DNA of 64,000 nt, from NCBI GenBank assembly GCA_029238215.1, contig JAQWGN010000015.1:79474-143473 (forward strand), written 5' to 3'. A model generated the notes under the pieces. It saw only the letters and a program-made list of their open reading frames with translations. It ran no database searches and was not told where the DNA came from. The stretch comes from Flavobacteriaceae bacterium. Its GTDB lineage: Bacteria; Bacteroidota; Bacteroidia; Flavobacteriales; Flavobacteriaceae. Made by a program: the position numbers and the translations under genes. Below are positions 47,252 to 57,140 of the stretch, piece by piece. Position 1 is the first letter of the stretch; the number at the start of each line of letters is the position of its first letter.

Positions 47252-48709
47252 ATGAATAAAAGCACAACACTAGGGGCATTAAAAAAAACCAACTACACCC
47301 CCCAATCCATACAAAGCGAATTGGCAAACAATTTACGCACACGTATTAAAAGCGGGAAGCCAACTTTTGAAGGGCTATTGGGGTATGAACATACGGTAAT
47401 TCCAGATGTTGAACGCGCTATTTTATCGGGGCATAGCATGAATTTATTAGGACTTCGAGGTCAAGCAAAAACGAGATTAGCACGTCAAATGACACAGCTT
47501 TTAGACGAGTGGATTCCCGTAGTGTCTGGGTCAGAAATTAATGACGATCCATTAGACCCTATCAGCCGACAAGCAAAAGAAATAATTGCAAAACATGGCG
47601 ACGATACACCCATTGAGTGGTTGCATCGCAGTGATCGTTTTTTTGAAAAACTAGCCACTCCAGATGTAACCGTAGCCGATCTTATTGGCGATGTGGATCC
47701 CATAAAAGCCGCCAACCTAAAGTTGTCGTATGCCGATGAGCGCGTGATTCATTTTGGAATGATTCCAAGAGCGCACCGCTGTATTTTTGTACTTAACGAA
47801 TTACCCGATTTACAAGCCCGTATTCAAGTGGCGCTGTTTTCTATTTTGCAAGAAAAAGAAATCCAAATACGTGGGTTTAAATTGAGACTACCTATTGAAA
47901 CACAATTTGTATTTACCGCTAACCCAGAGGATTACACCAATCGTGGAAGCATCGTAACGCCACTTAAAGATCGAATAGGCTCACAAATTTTAACACACTA
48001 TCCGCATACACTCGAAATTGCCAAAGCGATTACCCAGCAAGAAGCCCCAATTGATGCGGCTATAGCTACATCCATTCACATTCCCGAATTGGCACGAGAC
48101 GTATTGGAGCAAATAGGTTTTGAAGCCCGAAAAAGCACCTATGTTGATGCGAAAAGTGGGGTTAGTGCCCGAATGAGTATTACTGCGTTTGAAAATTTAA
48201 TAAGCACTGCCGAGCGTCGTATGCTTATGAGCGGCGAGACAGAAACGAGTGTTCGTATGTCGGACTTTCTTGGCATTATAGCAGCCATAAATGGCAAGGT
48301 AGAATTGGTGTATGAAGGGGAACAAGAAGGCGCTGAACAAATTTCTTTTCACTTGATAAATGAAGCGGTAAAAACCTTGTTTTCATCCTATTTCCCAGAA
48401 ATTAAAAAACTTGAAAAACAAGATGAAGAGGGGCCATATGATGACTTGCTGGGATGGTTTTATGGTGATAATGAATTATTTATTGAGGACAGCCTGACAG
48501 ACAATGTGTTTCGTGATACGCTTAAATCGGTTCCAGATTTGGAAGCACTTATTGCTACGCATCAACCGGATAGCCTGCCCGAAGATAAGTTCTTCCTTAT
48601 GGAGTTTTTGTTATGGGGTCTTGAAGCGCACAAAAAACTAAACAAATACCGTACCCTAGAGGGATTTCAGTTTAAAGATGGCTTGGGCAATTTACTTGCC
48701 GGACTTTAA
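47252..48709 (+). CDS. MoxR/ChlI-like AAA+ ATPase
   Basis: A 485-residue ATPase. Walker A is GLRGQAKT at residues 67-74; the magnesium-chelatase-like Walker B region reads CIFVLNELPDLQARIQ, followed by FVFTANPEDYTNRG and the arginine-containing TPLKDRIGSQI. The C-terminal 150 residues are acidic and helical. Its start directly follows the VWA stop. The pair resembles the I and D subunit logic of magnesium chelatase and of MoxR/VWA systems. The stop overlaps the GH15 stop by 4 bp. Confidence 0.88.
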   Translation: MNKSTTLGALKKTNYTPQSIQSELANNLRTRIKSGKPTFEGLLGYEHTVIPDVERAILSGHSMNLLGLRGQAKTRLARQMTQLLDEWIPVVSGSEINDDPLDPISRQAKEIIAKHGDDTPIEWLHRSDRFFEKLATPDVTVADLIGDVDPIKAANLKLSYADERVIHFGMIPRAHRCIFVLNELPDLQARIQVALFSILQEKEIQIRGFKLRLPIETQFVFTANPEDYTNRGSIVTPLKDRIGSQILTHYPHTLEIAKAITQQEAPIDAAIATSIHIPELARDVLEQIGFEARKSTYVDAKSGVSARMSITAFENLISTAERRMLMSGETETSVRMSDFLGIIAAINGKVELVYEGEQEGAEQISFHLINEAVKTLFSSYFPEIKKLEKQDEEGPYDDLLGWFYGDNELFIEDSLTDNVFRDTLKSVPDLEALIATHQPDSLPEDKFFLMEFLLWGLEAHKKLNKYRTLEGFQFKDGLGNLLAGL

Positions 48710-50493
48710 TTAAAGTTTAGCGCATTGTCAATAAGCGCCAAGTGCGAGTAAGCTTGCGGGAAATTTCCTAGTAAGCGCTTTGAATTAAAATCGATGTCTT
48801 CACTAAACAAGCCCAAATGATTGCCGTGTGATAGCAGTTGGTCGAAAAGGATTTTTGCCTTTTCTTCCTCTCCAATTTTAAATACACTGTTAATAAACCA
48901 AAAGGTACAGACGGTAAAGGAGGAGCTAGGCAGTCCAAAATCGTCTTCATTTTTGTAGCGATATAGCAAGCCCTCGTGCATGAGTTCTTTTTCAATCGCA
49001 TTGACTGTTTTTATGTATTTGGGATCTTTGGCATCGATAAACCCGTAGTATTCCATGAGTAAAACAGAAGCGTCTAGATGCTCGGATTGATACGACTGTG
49101 TAAAGGCTTGTTTTTTCTCGTTCCATGCATGTTCCATGATGTCTTGATGGATTTCGTCACGCAATGCACTCCATTTGTCAACAGACTTTCCACCTTGAAT
49201 AAGCGTTGAAATTTTGATTGCACGATCAATAGCCACCCAGCAAAGTAGTTTAGAAAATGTAAAATGACGGTCTTCGTGGCGGAATTCCCAAATTCCTTTG
49301 TCAGCCAACTTCCAGTTATTACTTACTACCCAAACAACAGATTTTACAATAGACCAAAGCTCTTCATGCTTCTCATCATCATCGGTGAAGTTTTCAATTT
49401 GATAATGAATCACGTCCATTAAGATTCCGTAAATATCATTTTGTTTTTGGGTAAAAGCTGCATTTCCAACGCGAACAGGTCGAGACCCTTTGTAGCCGTC
49501 TAAGTGATCCAAAACTTCTTCTGTCAAGGTTTTTTCTCCACGAATGCCATACATGATTTGTAGCTTCTCGTTTTTATCGGGAATTAAATCGATGATATAG
49601 CGAATAAAATTTTTGACAATTTTGGCATGGCCAAGTTTTGCAATCACCTTAATAACCATCGAGGCATCTCGAATCCAACAAAAGCGGTAATCCCAGTTAC
49701 GAACCTCTCCAATAGTTTCGGGTAGGGATGTAGTTGCAGCTGCCAATACCGCACCCGTTTTTTCAAAAGTGAGTAACTTAAGGGTCATGGCACTGCGTAA
49801 AATTTCTTCGTTGTAATGCTTAAAATGAGGGGTTTTGTGGCACCAATTAAGCCAGTATACTTTGGTGCGTTCAAACTCAAATAAGGTATTTTCTAGAGTA
49901 GGAGGGTTAATTTTTTCATTATATGAAACACTTAGAAAACGATCTTGCGTTAGCGTTAGCTCTTTTCCATGCAGCACGGCGTTTTTGTCTAAATCGGTAT
50001 ATAAAAATAAGGTGTCGTATTTTTTGTCATCAACGATACTAACAATAAAGTGTTCTTTGATGTAGTTTTTGGTAACCCCTTCGGCATATTCTAGCTTTGG
50101 GTCATAAAGCACACGAAACCTTGGTTTCCCCTTAAGATACTTTAAAACACGCGTTATTTCTGGGGGCGCATAGTACACATCGCCTTCTTTTTCGTATCGC
50201 GGCATATAGTCAAGCACCTCAAAAGCGTCAGTTTCGTTAGAAAAAAGCGTGCGTAAGATACTTGTGTTCTTAATATAAGACTGTTTAATTTGGTAAGAGT
50301 TGTCGCAATCAATTTTAAAATTACCACCAATTTTTTCGTCAATGATTTTTCCAAAAACAGATGCAGAATCAAATTGTGGTAAACAGCACCAGTCTATTGA
50401 GGAATCTTCATTTATTAGGGCTGCAGATTTACAATTTCCAATGATTCCTAAGTTTAACGTGTCAGAAAGAGCTTCCCCATTTTTTTTTGGCAT
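48706..50493 (-). CDS. Glycoside hydrolase family 15 (glucoamylase/trehalase-like)
   Basis: A 595-residue GH15 enzyme. It has the N-terminal domain start LNLGIIGNCKSAALI and the catalytic-domain landmarks NWDYRFCWIRDASMV, GYKGSRPVRVGNAAFTQ, GIWEFRHEDRHFTFSK and the C-terminal LFSEDIDF with LLGNFPQAYSHLALI, which carry the conserved acid/base glutamates. There is no signal peptide, so it should act on cytoplasmic glucan or trehalose. It is divergent from the trehalose synthase gene with 36 bp between starts, which makes trehalase activity a reasonable inference. Confidence 0.9.
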   Translation of the reverse strand: MPKKNGEALSDTLNLGIIGNCKSAALINEDSSIDWCCLPQFDSASVFGKIIDEKIGGNFKIDCDNSYQIKQSYIKNTSILRTLFSNETDAFEVLDYMPRYEKEGDVYYAPPEITRVLKYLKGKPRFRVLYDPKLEYAEGVTKNYIKEHFIVSIVDDKKYDTLFLYTDLDKNAVLHGKELTLTQDRFLSVSYNEKINPPTLENTLFEFERTKVYWLNWCHKTPHFKHYNEEILRSAMTLKLLTFEKTGAVLAAATTSLPETIGEVRNWDYRFCWIRDASMVIKVIAKLGHAKIVKNFIRYIIDLIPDKNEKLQIMYGIRGEKTLTEEVLDHLDGYKGSRPVRVGNAAFTQKQNDIYGILMDVIHYQIENFTDDDEKHEELWSIVKSVVWVVSNNWKLADKGIWEFRHEDRHFTFSKLLCWVAIDRAIKISTLIQGGKSVDKWSALRDEIHQDIMEHAWNEKKQAFTQSYQSEHLDASVLLMEYYGFIDAKDPKYIKTVNAIEKELMHEGLLYRYKNEDDFGLPSSSFTVCTFWFINSVFKIGEEEKAKILFDQLLSHGNHLGLFSEDIDFNSKRLLGNFPQAYSHLALIDNALNFN

Positions 50494-50529
50494 ACATTGT
50501 GATTCTTAAGATTGTTAAAATTTTTCCCA

Positions 50530-52737
50530 ATGGCTAAGAATATTATTGTTTCAAACCGCCTACCCATTCGTATATCTAAGGTAGACAATTCTTATAAATT
50601 TACACCAACAAGTGGTGGATTGGCTACGGGAATGAAATCCGTACACGAACATGAGAACTCACTTTGGATCGGTTGGCCTGGAATTGGGCGGGATGAAATC
50701 GCTGATGAGGCTTGGATTCCCTTGGAAAAAGGATTGATTGAAAAAAATTATGCCCCAGTTTCCTTAAATGCGGATGAGGTTGAGGACTTTTATTATGGAT
50801 TGGCAAACAAGTGTTTGTGGCCGTTGTTTCATTATTTTATTGAGTTTTCCATATTTAGTGAGTCCCATTGGGAAACTTACGTTGAAGTTAACAGAAAATT
50901 TAGCGAACGTGTACTCGAAAATATCGCCCCAGGAGATACGGTTTGGATTCACGATTATCAGCTATTGCTTTGTCCAAAAATGATAAAGGACGCACGCCCC
51001 GATGTAAACATTGGTTTTTTCTTGCATATTCCTTTTCCTTCATTTGAGATTTTTAGAATTTTCCCGTGGCGCGAGGAACTTCTTGAAGGCATGCTGGGTG
51101 CCGATTTAATTGGATTTCATACCTACGATTATGAGCGTCACTTTTTAAGCTCTGTAAAACGTATTCTTCGTTTGGAGGTAGAATTTAACAGAGTACATAA
51201 TGGCATAAGAGAGGTGGTTGTAAATACCTTTCCTATGGGAATTGATTATGAGAAATTTCACGATGCTGCCAAAAGACATCTTACACAAAAAAACGCAGAG
51301 CAATCGGAGTTAAAAAAGCAGTTAGAGCTTCATAAAAAAGGGGCCGATTCGAGTAAGTTGATTTTGTCTATTGATCGTTTGGACTATACAAAAGGTGTTG
51401 TAAATCGCATTAAGGCCTTTGATCTTTTTCTTACAAAATATCCAGAATATTTAGAAAAAGTACGACTGGTGATGCTTACAGTACCTTCAAGATCCAATGT
51501 GCCCGAATACATGCAATTGAAAAAGGAAACCGACGAGCTTGTAGGCAGAATAAACGGAAAATACGCCTCGGTAAACTGGACACCCATTTGGTATTTTTAC
51601 AGGGCCATGAGTTTTGATGACCTTATCGATTTATACATGACTTCTGATATCGCTATGATTACCCCTGTTCGGGATGGAATGAATTTGGTTGCGAAAGAAT
51701 TTGTTGCCACCCGCGTAGAAGGGGATGGGGTTTTAATTTTGAGCGAGATGGCGGGTGCCTCCAAAGAGCTTTTTGAAGCAATTTTGGTCAATCCATTTGA
51801 CAGAAATGCTATGGCTGATGCAATTCATCAGGCCATAATAATGCCAGTAGAACAGCAAAAAAAGCGCAACGCGGGAATGCAAAAACGCCTAAGCCGCTAC
51901 ACTGTTGAACACTGGGCGAACGAGTTTATGACTGCGTTGCAATTAAATCAAGAGATAAAAGAAGAAATAGTAGTTCCAAAAATTGACGACGTTATTCAAC
52001 ATGCAATTGCTAGCGCATTTGGTGCCGCATCAAAAAAGATGCTTTTTTTGGACTACGATGGGACGCTTGTTGCGTTTAATGAAAAACCTGATTTGGCAAC
52101 CCCAGATGATCGTTTGATGGCGCTTATAACAGCATTAAGTCAACTGCCTAACACACACCTGGCGATTGTTAGTGGACGGGACAAGGGTTTTCTGGACAAA
52201 TGGTTCGATACATTACCCATTACCCTTGCTGCTGAGCACGGGCACTATATTAAATACAAAGGGCAAGACTGGAAGGATAGTGGAAACGTTCAAAAAGATT
52301 GGATGGATGATGTGATTCCTATTTTCGAAGCATTTACAGATCGAACTCCAGGAACCTTTATTGAAGAGAAAAATAATAGTGTCGTTTGGCACTACCGAAA
52401 AACAGACCCTGAACTGGCTACAGAAAGAGTAGTAGAACTCAAGACAGTATTGTCTAGCCTTATTACCGATCAACTCACTATTTTGGATATGGACAAAGCC
52501 CTCGAAGTTGTTGACCGACAATTAAATAAAGGGACTGCGGTTTCTGAAATTAACAATAGGGACAATTATGATTTTGTTCTTTGTGTAGGAGACGATGTCA
52601 CCGATGAAAATATGTTTATTAATTTACCTGAAGATGCAGTGACTATAAAAGTTGGGCGTAAGGCAACAGCCGCCAAATACTTTATAGAGAACATCGCTCA
52701 TGTAAAAAGCTTATTGTCCAAATTGTTACCGCAATAG
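50530..52737 (+). CDS. Bifunctional trehalose-6-phosphate synthase/phosphatase
   Basis: Fuses OtsA and OtsB. Residues about 1-465 are a GT20 synthase that joins UDP-glucose and glucose-6-phosphate, with FLHIPFPSFEIF, DRLDYTKG and TPVRDGMNLVAKEFVA. Residues about 495-735 are a HAD-type phosphatase with LFLDYDGTL near residue 508 and CVGDDVTDENMF. One protein can thus make trehalose from central metabolites. ATG 50530 (MAKNIIVSNRLP) is used; a TTG at 50512 is in frame. The next gene starts 5 bp after the stop. Confidence 0.95.
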   Translation: MAKNIIVSNRLPIRISKVDNSYKFTPTSGGLATGMKSVHEHENSLWIGWPGIGRDEIADEAWIPLEKGLIEKNYAPVSLNADEVEDFYYGLANKCLWPLFHYFIEFSIFSESHWETYVEVNRKFSERVLENIAPGDTVWIHDYQLLLCPKMIKDARPDVNIGFFLHIPFPSFEIFRIFPWREELLEGMLGADLIGFHTYDYERHFLSSVKRILRLEVEFNRVHNGIREVVVNTFPMGIDYEKFHDAAKRHLTQKNAEQSELKKQLELHKKGADSSKLILSIDRLDYTKGVVNRIKAFDLFLTKYPEYLEKVRLVMLTVPSRSNVPEYMQLKKETDELVGRINGKYASVNWTPIWYFYRAMSFDDLIDLYMTSDIAMITPVRDGMNLVAKEFVATRVEGDGVLILSEMAGASKELFEAILVNPFDRNAMADAIHQAIIMPVEQQKKRNAGMQKRLSRYTVEHWANEFMTALQLNQEIKEEIVVPKIDDVIQHAIASAFGAASKKMLFLDYDGTLVAFNEKPDLATPDDRLMALITALSQLPNTHLAIVSGRDKGFLDKWFDTLPITLAAEHGHYIKYKGQDWKDSGNVQKDWMDDVIPIFEAFTDRTPGTFIEEKNNSVVWHYRKTDPELATERVVELKTVLSSLITDQLTILDMDKALEVVDRQLNKGTAVSEINNRDNYDFVLCVGDDVTDENMFINLPEDAVTIKVGRKATAAKYFIENIAHVKSLLSKLLPQ

Positions 52738-52742
52738 ACTAT

Positions 52743-54116
52743 ATGGACAAACAGCAGTTTTTACTTACCCTTAAAAGGGTTTTCCAAGCAATTATTCAAG
52801 CACCTGAATCTGCTTCCTATGACGACATAAGAAGGTTGAGCGCAACGCAGATCCAAGAAATTTTCAAAGATTTAGATATTGAAATAAAGGGGTCTGAGCA
52901 CCTTCCTTACGAGCAAAATGCCATATTTATTTATAACCACCTCGATAACCACCCCTCCTTGCTTGTTGCAGATGACTTTCAAATCACCTTAGACAGTCAT
53001 TTTATTAGCAGCATGCTTTATAAGTATTATAAAAACCCAGGAACACGTGTAGCGCGTCATTCGTTACCTAATGAAAAAAGCCACAGCGGATATTATGATA
53101 AATTCAACTACATCAGGGTTTGGGCAAAAGGATTTATTCCCGATTTCTTGAGTAAGAATGATTTAAAAATAGAAAACAGCAAATTTTATTTGAAAGCGAG
53201 CGAGGCCTTAAACAATAATATAGGACTGGTTTTTAGTCCGGAGGGATCATCACATAAAACGAAAGATTCCCCCGGGCCGTTTAACAATGGGATTTTCAAA
53301 CTGGCATGTGGTTTAACTGTAGAACCTAAAATTGTTCCTTTGGTTATGGCCAATTTTGATATGCTCCCGCACGAGACCACTTACAAATGCCAAATTATGC
53401 CACCCTTTAAAATGAGTGATTACGGAATTACTGATCCCAATGATCCCAAATTACCTGATGTGGTTGCCAAAATTAATACCCAATACAAAGTTTGGGTCAA
53501 AGAATTGTGTTTGGAAGAAAAGAACTTTGAACGAGAAATAGCCACATTAAAAGATCGTATTACTCAAAAGAAAAACAAAGAGGACTTAGTTGTTTTTTAC
53601 GGTAGCTCTACCATACGTCTTTGGGACCATTTGGAAACAGACATTCCTAAACACAACACCATTAATTTGGGATTTGGAGGAGCTTTTATTCATTCTTTGA
53701 CACATTATTTTGACACGCTTTTTGAAGACTTGCGCCCAAAGGTTATATTCCTTTATTTGGGAGGGAATGATCTAACATTAGGATTTAGCGCCGACAAAAT
53801 TATTTCTGAAATCAGCTCATTTATAGCAATGATTCATGAAAAATTTCCTGAAACTGTAATCTATAATATTTCCATTAAGCCTTCCTTTGAGCGTAAGAAA
53901 GATTTAAAGCTTATTGAAGAGATAAATTCAGGGGTGACACAATTAGCCAATACACTGCCGCATTTCAACCAGCTAGGGCTTTACGAGCAGTTAATAGGCA
54001 AAGACAATCAAATAAATAAAGAAGCCTTTCTTCAAGATGGCCTCCATTTAAATGCCCTAGGATATAAACTGTTGAAAACACTGGTATTAGGGGCTTTAGA
54101 TAAATCCCCTTTGTAA
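52743..54116 (+). CDS. Acyltransferase-like/SGNH hydrolase fusion protein
   Basis: A 457-residue two-domain protein without signal peptide or clear membrane helix. Residues about 45-230 look like a PlsC-type glycerolipid acyltransferase: AIFIYNHLDNHPSL (a disturbed NHx4D motif), VFSPEGSSH (the PEG motif) and KIVPLVMANF. Residues about 280-457 are an SGNH hydrolase with all blocks: VFYGSSTIRLW (nucleophile Ser), NLGFGG, LYLGGNDL and DGLHLN. It is 5 bp after the trehalose synthase gene and likely cotranscribed. A link to acylated trehalose or membrane adjustment under stress is speculation. The acyltransferase half may be inactive. Confidence 0.8.
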   Translation: MDKQQFLLTLKRVFQAIIQAPESASYDDIRRLSATQIQEIFKDLDIEIKGSEHLPYEQNAIFIYNHLDNHPSLLVADDFQITLDSHFISSMLYKYYKNPGTRVARHSLPNEKSHSGYYDKFNYIRVWAKGFIPDFLSKNDLKIENSKFYLKASEALNNNIGLVFSPEGSSHKTKDSPGPFNNGIFKLACGLTVEPKIVPLVMANFDMLPHETTYKCQIMPPFKMSDYGITDPNDPKLPDVVAKINTQYKVWVKELCLEEKNFEREIATLKDRITQKKNKEDLVVFYGSSTIRLWDHLETDIPKHNTINLGFGGAFIHSLTHYFDTLFEDLRPKVIFLYLGGNDLTLGFSADKIISEISSFIAMIHEKFPETVIYNISIKPSFERKKDLKLIEEINSGVTQLANTLPHFNQLGLYEQLIGKDNQINKEAFLQDGLHLNALGYKLLKTLVLGALDKSPL

Positions 54117-54131
54117 AAATAACAATGTTTT

Positions 54132-56402
54132 TTAAGCAGCGCTGTTTTGTTGCTTGATCAAGTTTAGCGCAGAGCCTGCCTTAAACCATTCAATTTGCGC
54201 TTCGTTATAGGTGTGATTTGCCATAACAATATCAATAGCGCCATCAGAGTGGACTACTTCAACGGTTAAGGGTTTACCAGCAGCAAAGTCTTTTAAATCT
54301 GTAAGGTTGATGGTGTCATCTTCTTGAATCAAATCATAATCAGCCTCATTGACAAAAGTTATTCCTAACATTCCTTGTTTTTTAAGATTCGTTTCATGAA
54401 TACGCGCAAACGACTTTACCAATACAACTTTAACACCAAGATGACGTGGCTCCATGGCAGCGTGTTCTCTTGAAGACCCTTCCCCATAGTTGTGATCTCC
54501 TACGACAATGGTTTCAATTCCAGCGGCCTTGTAGGCACGTTGTACATCGGGAACTCCGCCATACTCTCCAGTGAGTTGATTTTTAACAAAATTTGTTTGT
54601 TGATTAAAGGCATTCACAGCACCAATCAAACAGTTATTAGATATGTTGTCCAAGTGTCCCCTGTAGCGCAACCATGGACCAGCCATAGAAATGTGGTCTG
54701 TGGTACATTTTCCGTGAGCCTTTATTATCAGTTTAGCTCCTGTAAGATTCGCTCCGTCCCACGGTGCAAACGGATCGAGTAATTGCAGGCGTTCTGATTT
54801 TTCAGCGACTGCTACTACAACTCCAGAGCCATCGGCTTCAGGTGCCAGGTAGCCGTTATCTTCTACATCAAAACCACTTGGTGGAAGCTCAAGACCAGTA
54901 GGCGCTTCTAGGCGCACCTCTTGTCCATCTTCGTTGGTGAGACTGTCATTTAACGGATCAAAATCCAATCTGCCAGAAATAGCCACTGCAGCTACCATTT
55001 CGGGTGAAGCAACAAAAGCATGTGTGTTTGGATTTCCATCAGCTCTTTTGGAAAAGTTTCGGTTAAACGAGTGAATAATCGAATTTTTTTCTTGTTTATC
55101 AGCTCCTTCACGTGCCCATTGACCAATACAAGGGCCACAAGCATTGGTAAATATTTTGGCATTCAGGTCTTCAAAAATTTGAAGCAAACCATCACGTTCA
55201 GCGGTATAACGTACTTGCTCTGATCCAGGATTAATTCCAAACGAAGCTTTGGTAACTAGCTTTTTATCTACGGCTTGTTTTGCAATAGATGCTGCTCGAG
55301 CCAAATCTTCATATGAAGAGTTGGTACACGATCCAATTAAGCCCCATTCTATATCTAAAGGCCATCCATTTTCAGACGCTTTTTCTTTCATTTCAGAAAC
55401 TGGCGTTGCTAAATCTGGCGTAAACGGACCATTAATATGCGGACGTAAGGTATCTAAGTTTATCTCAATGACTTGGTCAAAGTACTGTTCAGGATTTTGG
55501 TAAACTTCTGGATCGGCAGTAAGGTGTTCTTTTACTTGGTTGGCAGCATCAGCCACATCATCTCTTCCCGTTGCACGTAAGTAGCGTTCCATAGAATCGT
55601 CATAGCCAAAAGTAGAAGTAGTAGCACCTACTTCGGCACCCATATTACAAATGGTTCCTTTTCCAGTACACGACATGGATTCTGCACCTTCTCCAAAGTA
55701 TTCAATAATGGCACCTGTTCCTCCTTTTACGGTTAAGATTCCTGCAACTTTTAAGATTACATCTTTTGGAGCCGTCCAACCGTTTAATTTTCCAGTAAGT
55801 TTTACGCCAATTAGTTTCGGGAATTTTAATTCCCAAGGCATATCGGCCATAACATCTACAGCATCTGCACCACCAACCCCAATGGCGAGCATGCCTAATC
55901 CGCCTGCGTTTACCGTGTGTGAGTCGGTACCAATCATCATACCACCTGGGAAAGCGTAATTTTCAAGAACTACTTGGTGAATTATTCCTGCACCTGGCTT
56001 CCAAAAGCCAATACCATATCGGTTGGATACCGATTGTAGAAAATCAAAAACTTCAGCGGAAGTGTCGTTTGCAGATTTTAAATCGACATTTGCACCTTCT
56101 TTAGCTTGAATTAGGTGATCACAATGTACCGTTGTTGGCACGGCAACTTTAGACTTACCGGCTTGCATAAACTGCAAAAGTGCCATTTGCGCGGTAGCAT
56201 CTTGGCAGGCAATACGGTCTGGCGCAAAGTCAACATAATCAGCACCACGTTCATATGTTTTATTGGCCGCTCCTCCCCACAAGTGCGTATATAAAATTTT
56301 CTCAGAGGCTGTAAGGGGCTTGTTCGTTACTTTTCTTGCTTCTGCTACACGTTCTGCTAATCGGTTGTAGACCGCTTGAATCATCGCTATATCAAATGCC
56401 AT
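54132..56402 (-). CDS. Aconitate hydratase
   Basis: Isomerises citrate to isocitrate in the TCA cycle. The 756-residue enzyme is of the mitochondrial type. The cluster cysteines are in [11 protein letters not shown] and in [11 protein letters not shown]; substrate-binding stretches include [13 protein letters not shown] and [19 protein letters not shown] 56402 (MAFDIAMIQ) is used; the upstream frame to 56462 contains the promoter element. It is a single-gene unit and its stop lies 15 bp from that of the SGNH fusion gene. Confidence 0.96.
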   Translation of the reverse strand: MAFDIAMIQAVYNRLAERVAEARKVTNKPLTASEKILYTHLWGGAANKTYERGADYVDFAPDRIACQDATAQMALLQFMQAGKSKVAVPTTVHCDHLIQAKEGANVDLKSANDTSAEVFDFLQSVSNRYGIGFWKPGAGIIHQVVLENYAFPGGMMIGTDSHTVNAGGLGMLAIGVGGADAVDVMADMPWELKFPKLIGVKLTGKLNGWTAPKDVILKVAGILTVKGGTGAIIEYFGEGAESMSCTGKGTICNMGAEVGATTSTFGYDDSMERYLRATGRDDVADAANQVKEHLTADPEVYQNPEQYFDQVIEINLDTLRPHINGPFTPDLATPVSEMKEKASENGWPLDIEWGLIGSCTNSSYEDLARAASIAKQAVDKKLVTKASFGINPGSEQVRYTAERDGLLQIFEDLNAKIFTNACGPCIGQWAREGADKQEKNSIIHSFNRNFSKRADGNPNTHAFVASPEMVAAVAISGRLDFDPLNDSLTNEDGQEVRLEAPTGLELPPSGFDVEDNGYLAPEADGSGVVVAVAEKSERLQLLDPFAPWDGANLTGAKLIIKAHGKCTTDHISMAGPWLRYRGHLDNISNNCLIGAVNAFNQQTNFVKNQLTGEYGGVPDVQRAYKAAGIETIVVGDHNYGEGSSREHAAMEPRHLGVKVVLVKSFARIHETNLKKQGMLGITFVNEADYDLIQEDDTINLTDLKDFAAGKPLTVEVVHSDGAIDIVMANHTYNEAQIEWFKAGSALNLIKQQNSAA

Positions 56403-56426
56403 TTTGGTTGCGTTTATTATTGAGTG

Positions 56427-56434
56427 CAAAAATA
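56427..56434 (-). promoter_or_regulatory. Likely -7 promoter element of aconitase
   Basis: TATTTTTG on the minus strand ends 24 bp before the ATG at 56402. Confidence 0.4.
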
Positions 56435-56616
56435 TAAAATAGTTTACTGTTATTGATAGCATTTAATAGATTAAATCCATAGCTGTATTGCTGTGGGTTT
56501 AGTAAACACTATTTTTTCACTATTTCATGCTATTTTTTATAACAGAGAACAAAAAACATAAAGAATTTACCCAACAACACACGATTAATTTAGCAACAGT
56601 TTTAAATTAGCGGGAT

Positions 56617-56624
56617 TAAATTTG
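56617..56624 (+). promoter_or_regulatory. Likely -7 promoter element of mscL
   Basis: TAAATTTG ends 26 bp before the mscL ATG. The 248-bp gap between the aconitase and mscL starts holds nothing else that I recognise. Confidence 0.35.
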
Positions 56625-56650
56625 AGTTTTAATAGAATAAACGCAATAGC

Positions 56651-57091
56651 ATGAAATTATTAAAGGAGTTTAAAGAGTTTGCAGTGAAGGGAAACATGAT
56701 GGACATGGCCATAGGGATTATTTTAGGCGCATCGTTTAACTCGGTGATAGATGTTTTAGTAAAAAAGATTTTACTACCACCATTGTCGTTACTCTCAAAT
56801 GGTATAAACCTGGAAAGCAGAAAATGGGTGTTACGCGCTTCACAAACAGACGCTTTAGGAAATCCAATATCCGATGAGGTGTCAATAAGCTATGGCTTAT
56901 TTATTGAAACCTTCACGGACTTTCTTATTGTAGGATTTACCATTTTTGTTGTTGTAAAGTTTATTAATAGACTGAACAAAAGAGCAGAAGACCCCAAAGA
57001 CACTACAGTATCTACGCCCAAAAACATTGAGCTATTGGCTAGAACCAATGCCTTACTTGAAGAACAAAATCAGTTGTTGCGGTCCAAATAA
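56651..57091 (+). CDS. mscL: Large-conductance mechanosensitive channel
   Basis: Pressure-relief channel opening at high membrane tension in osmotic downshock. The 146-residue protein has the conserved N-terminus LLKEFKEFAVKGNMMDMAIG then IILGASFNSV (first helix), a periplasmic loop (about 50-80), the second helix YGLFIETFTDFLIVGFTIF and a cytoplasmic coiled-coil tail. Its closeness to the trehalose genes (about 2.5 kb) gives a loose osmotic-stress theme. Confidence 0.96.
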   Translation: MKLLKEFKEFAVKGNMMDMAIGIILGASFNSVIDVLVKKILLPPLSLLSNGINLESRKWVLRASQTDALGNPISDEVSISYGLFIETFTDFLIVGFTIFVVVKFINRLNKRAEDPKDTTVSTPKNIELLARTNALLEEQNQLLRSK

Positions 57092-57140
57092 ACAAGCGTT
57101 TATTCTTCAACCCTCATGACGGATTTTTTTTGAGGTAAAC

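Noticed and set aside
57092..57140. Terminator between mscL and the DUF2490 gene
   Set aside because: CCTCA/TGAGG arms exist, but the T-run is inside the loop and not after the stem.
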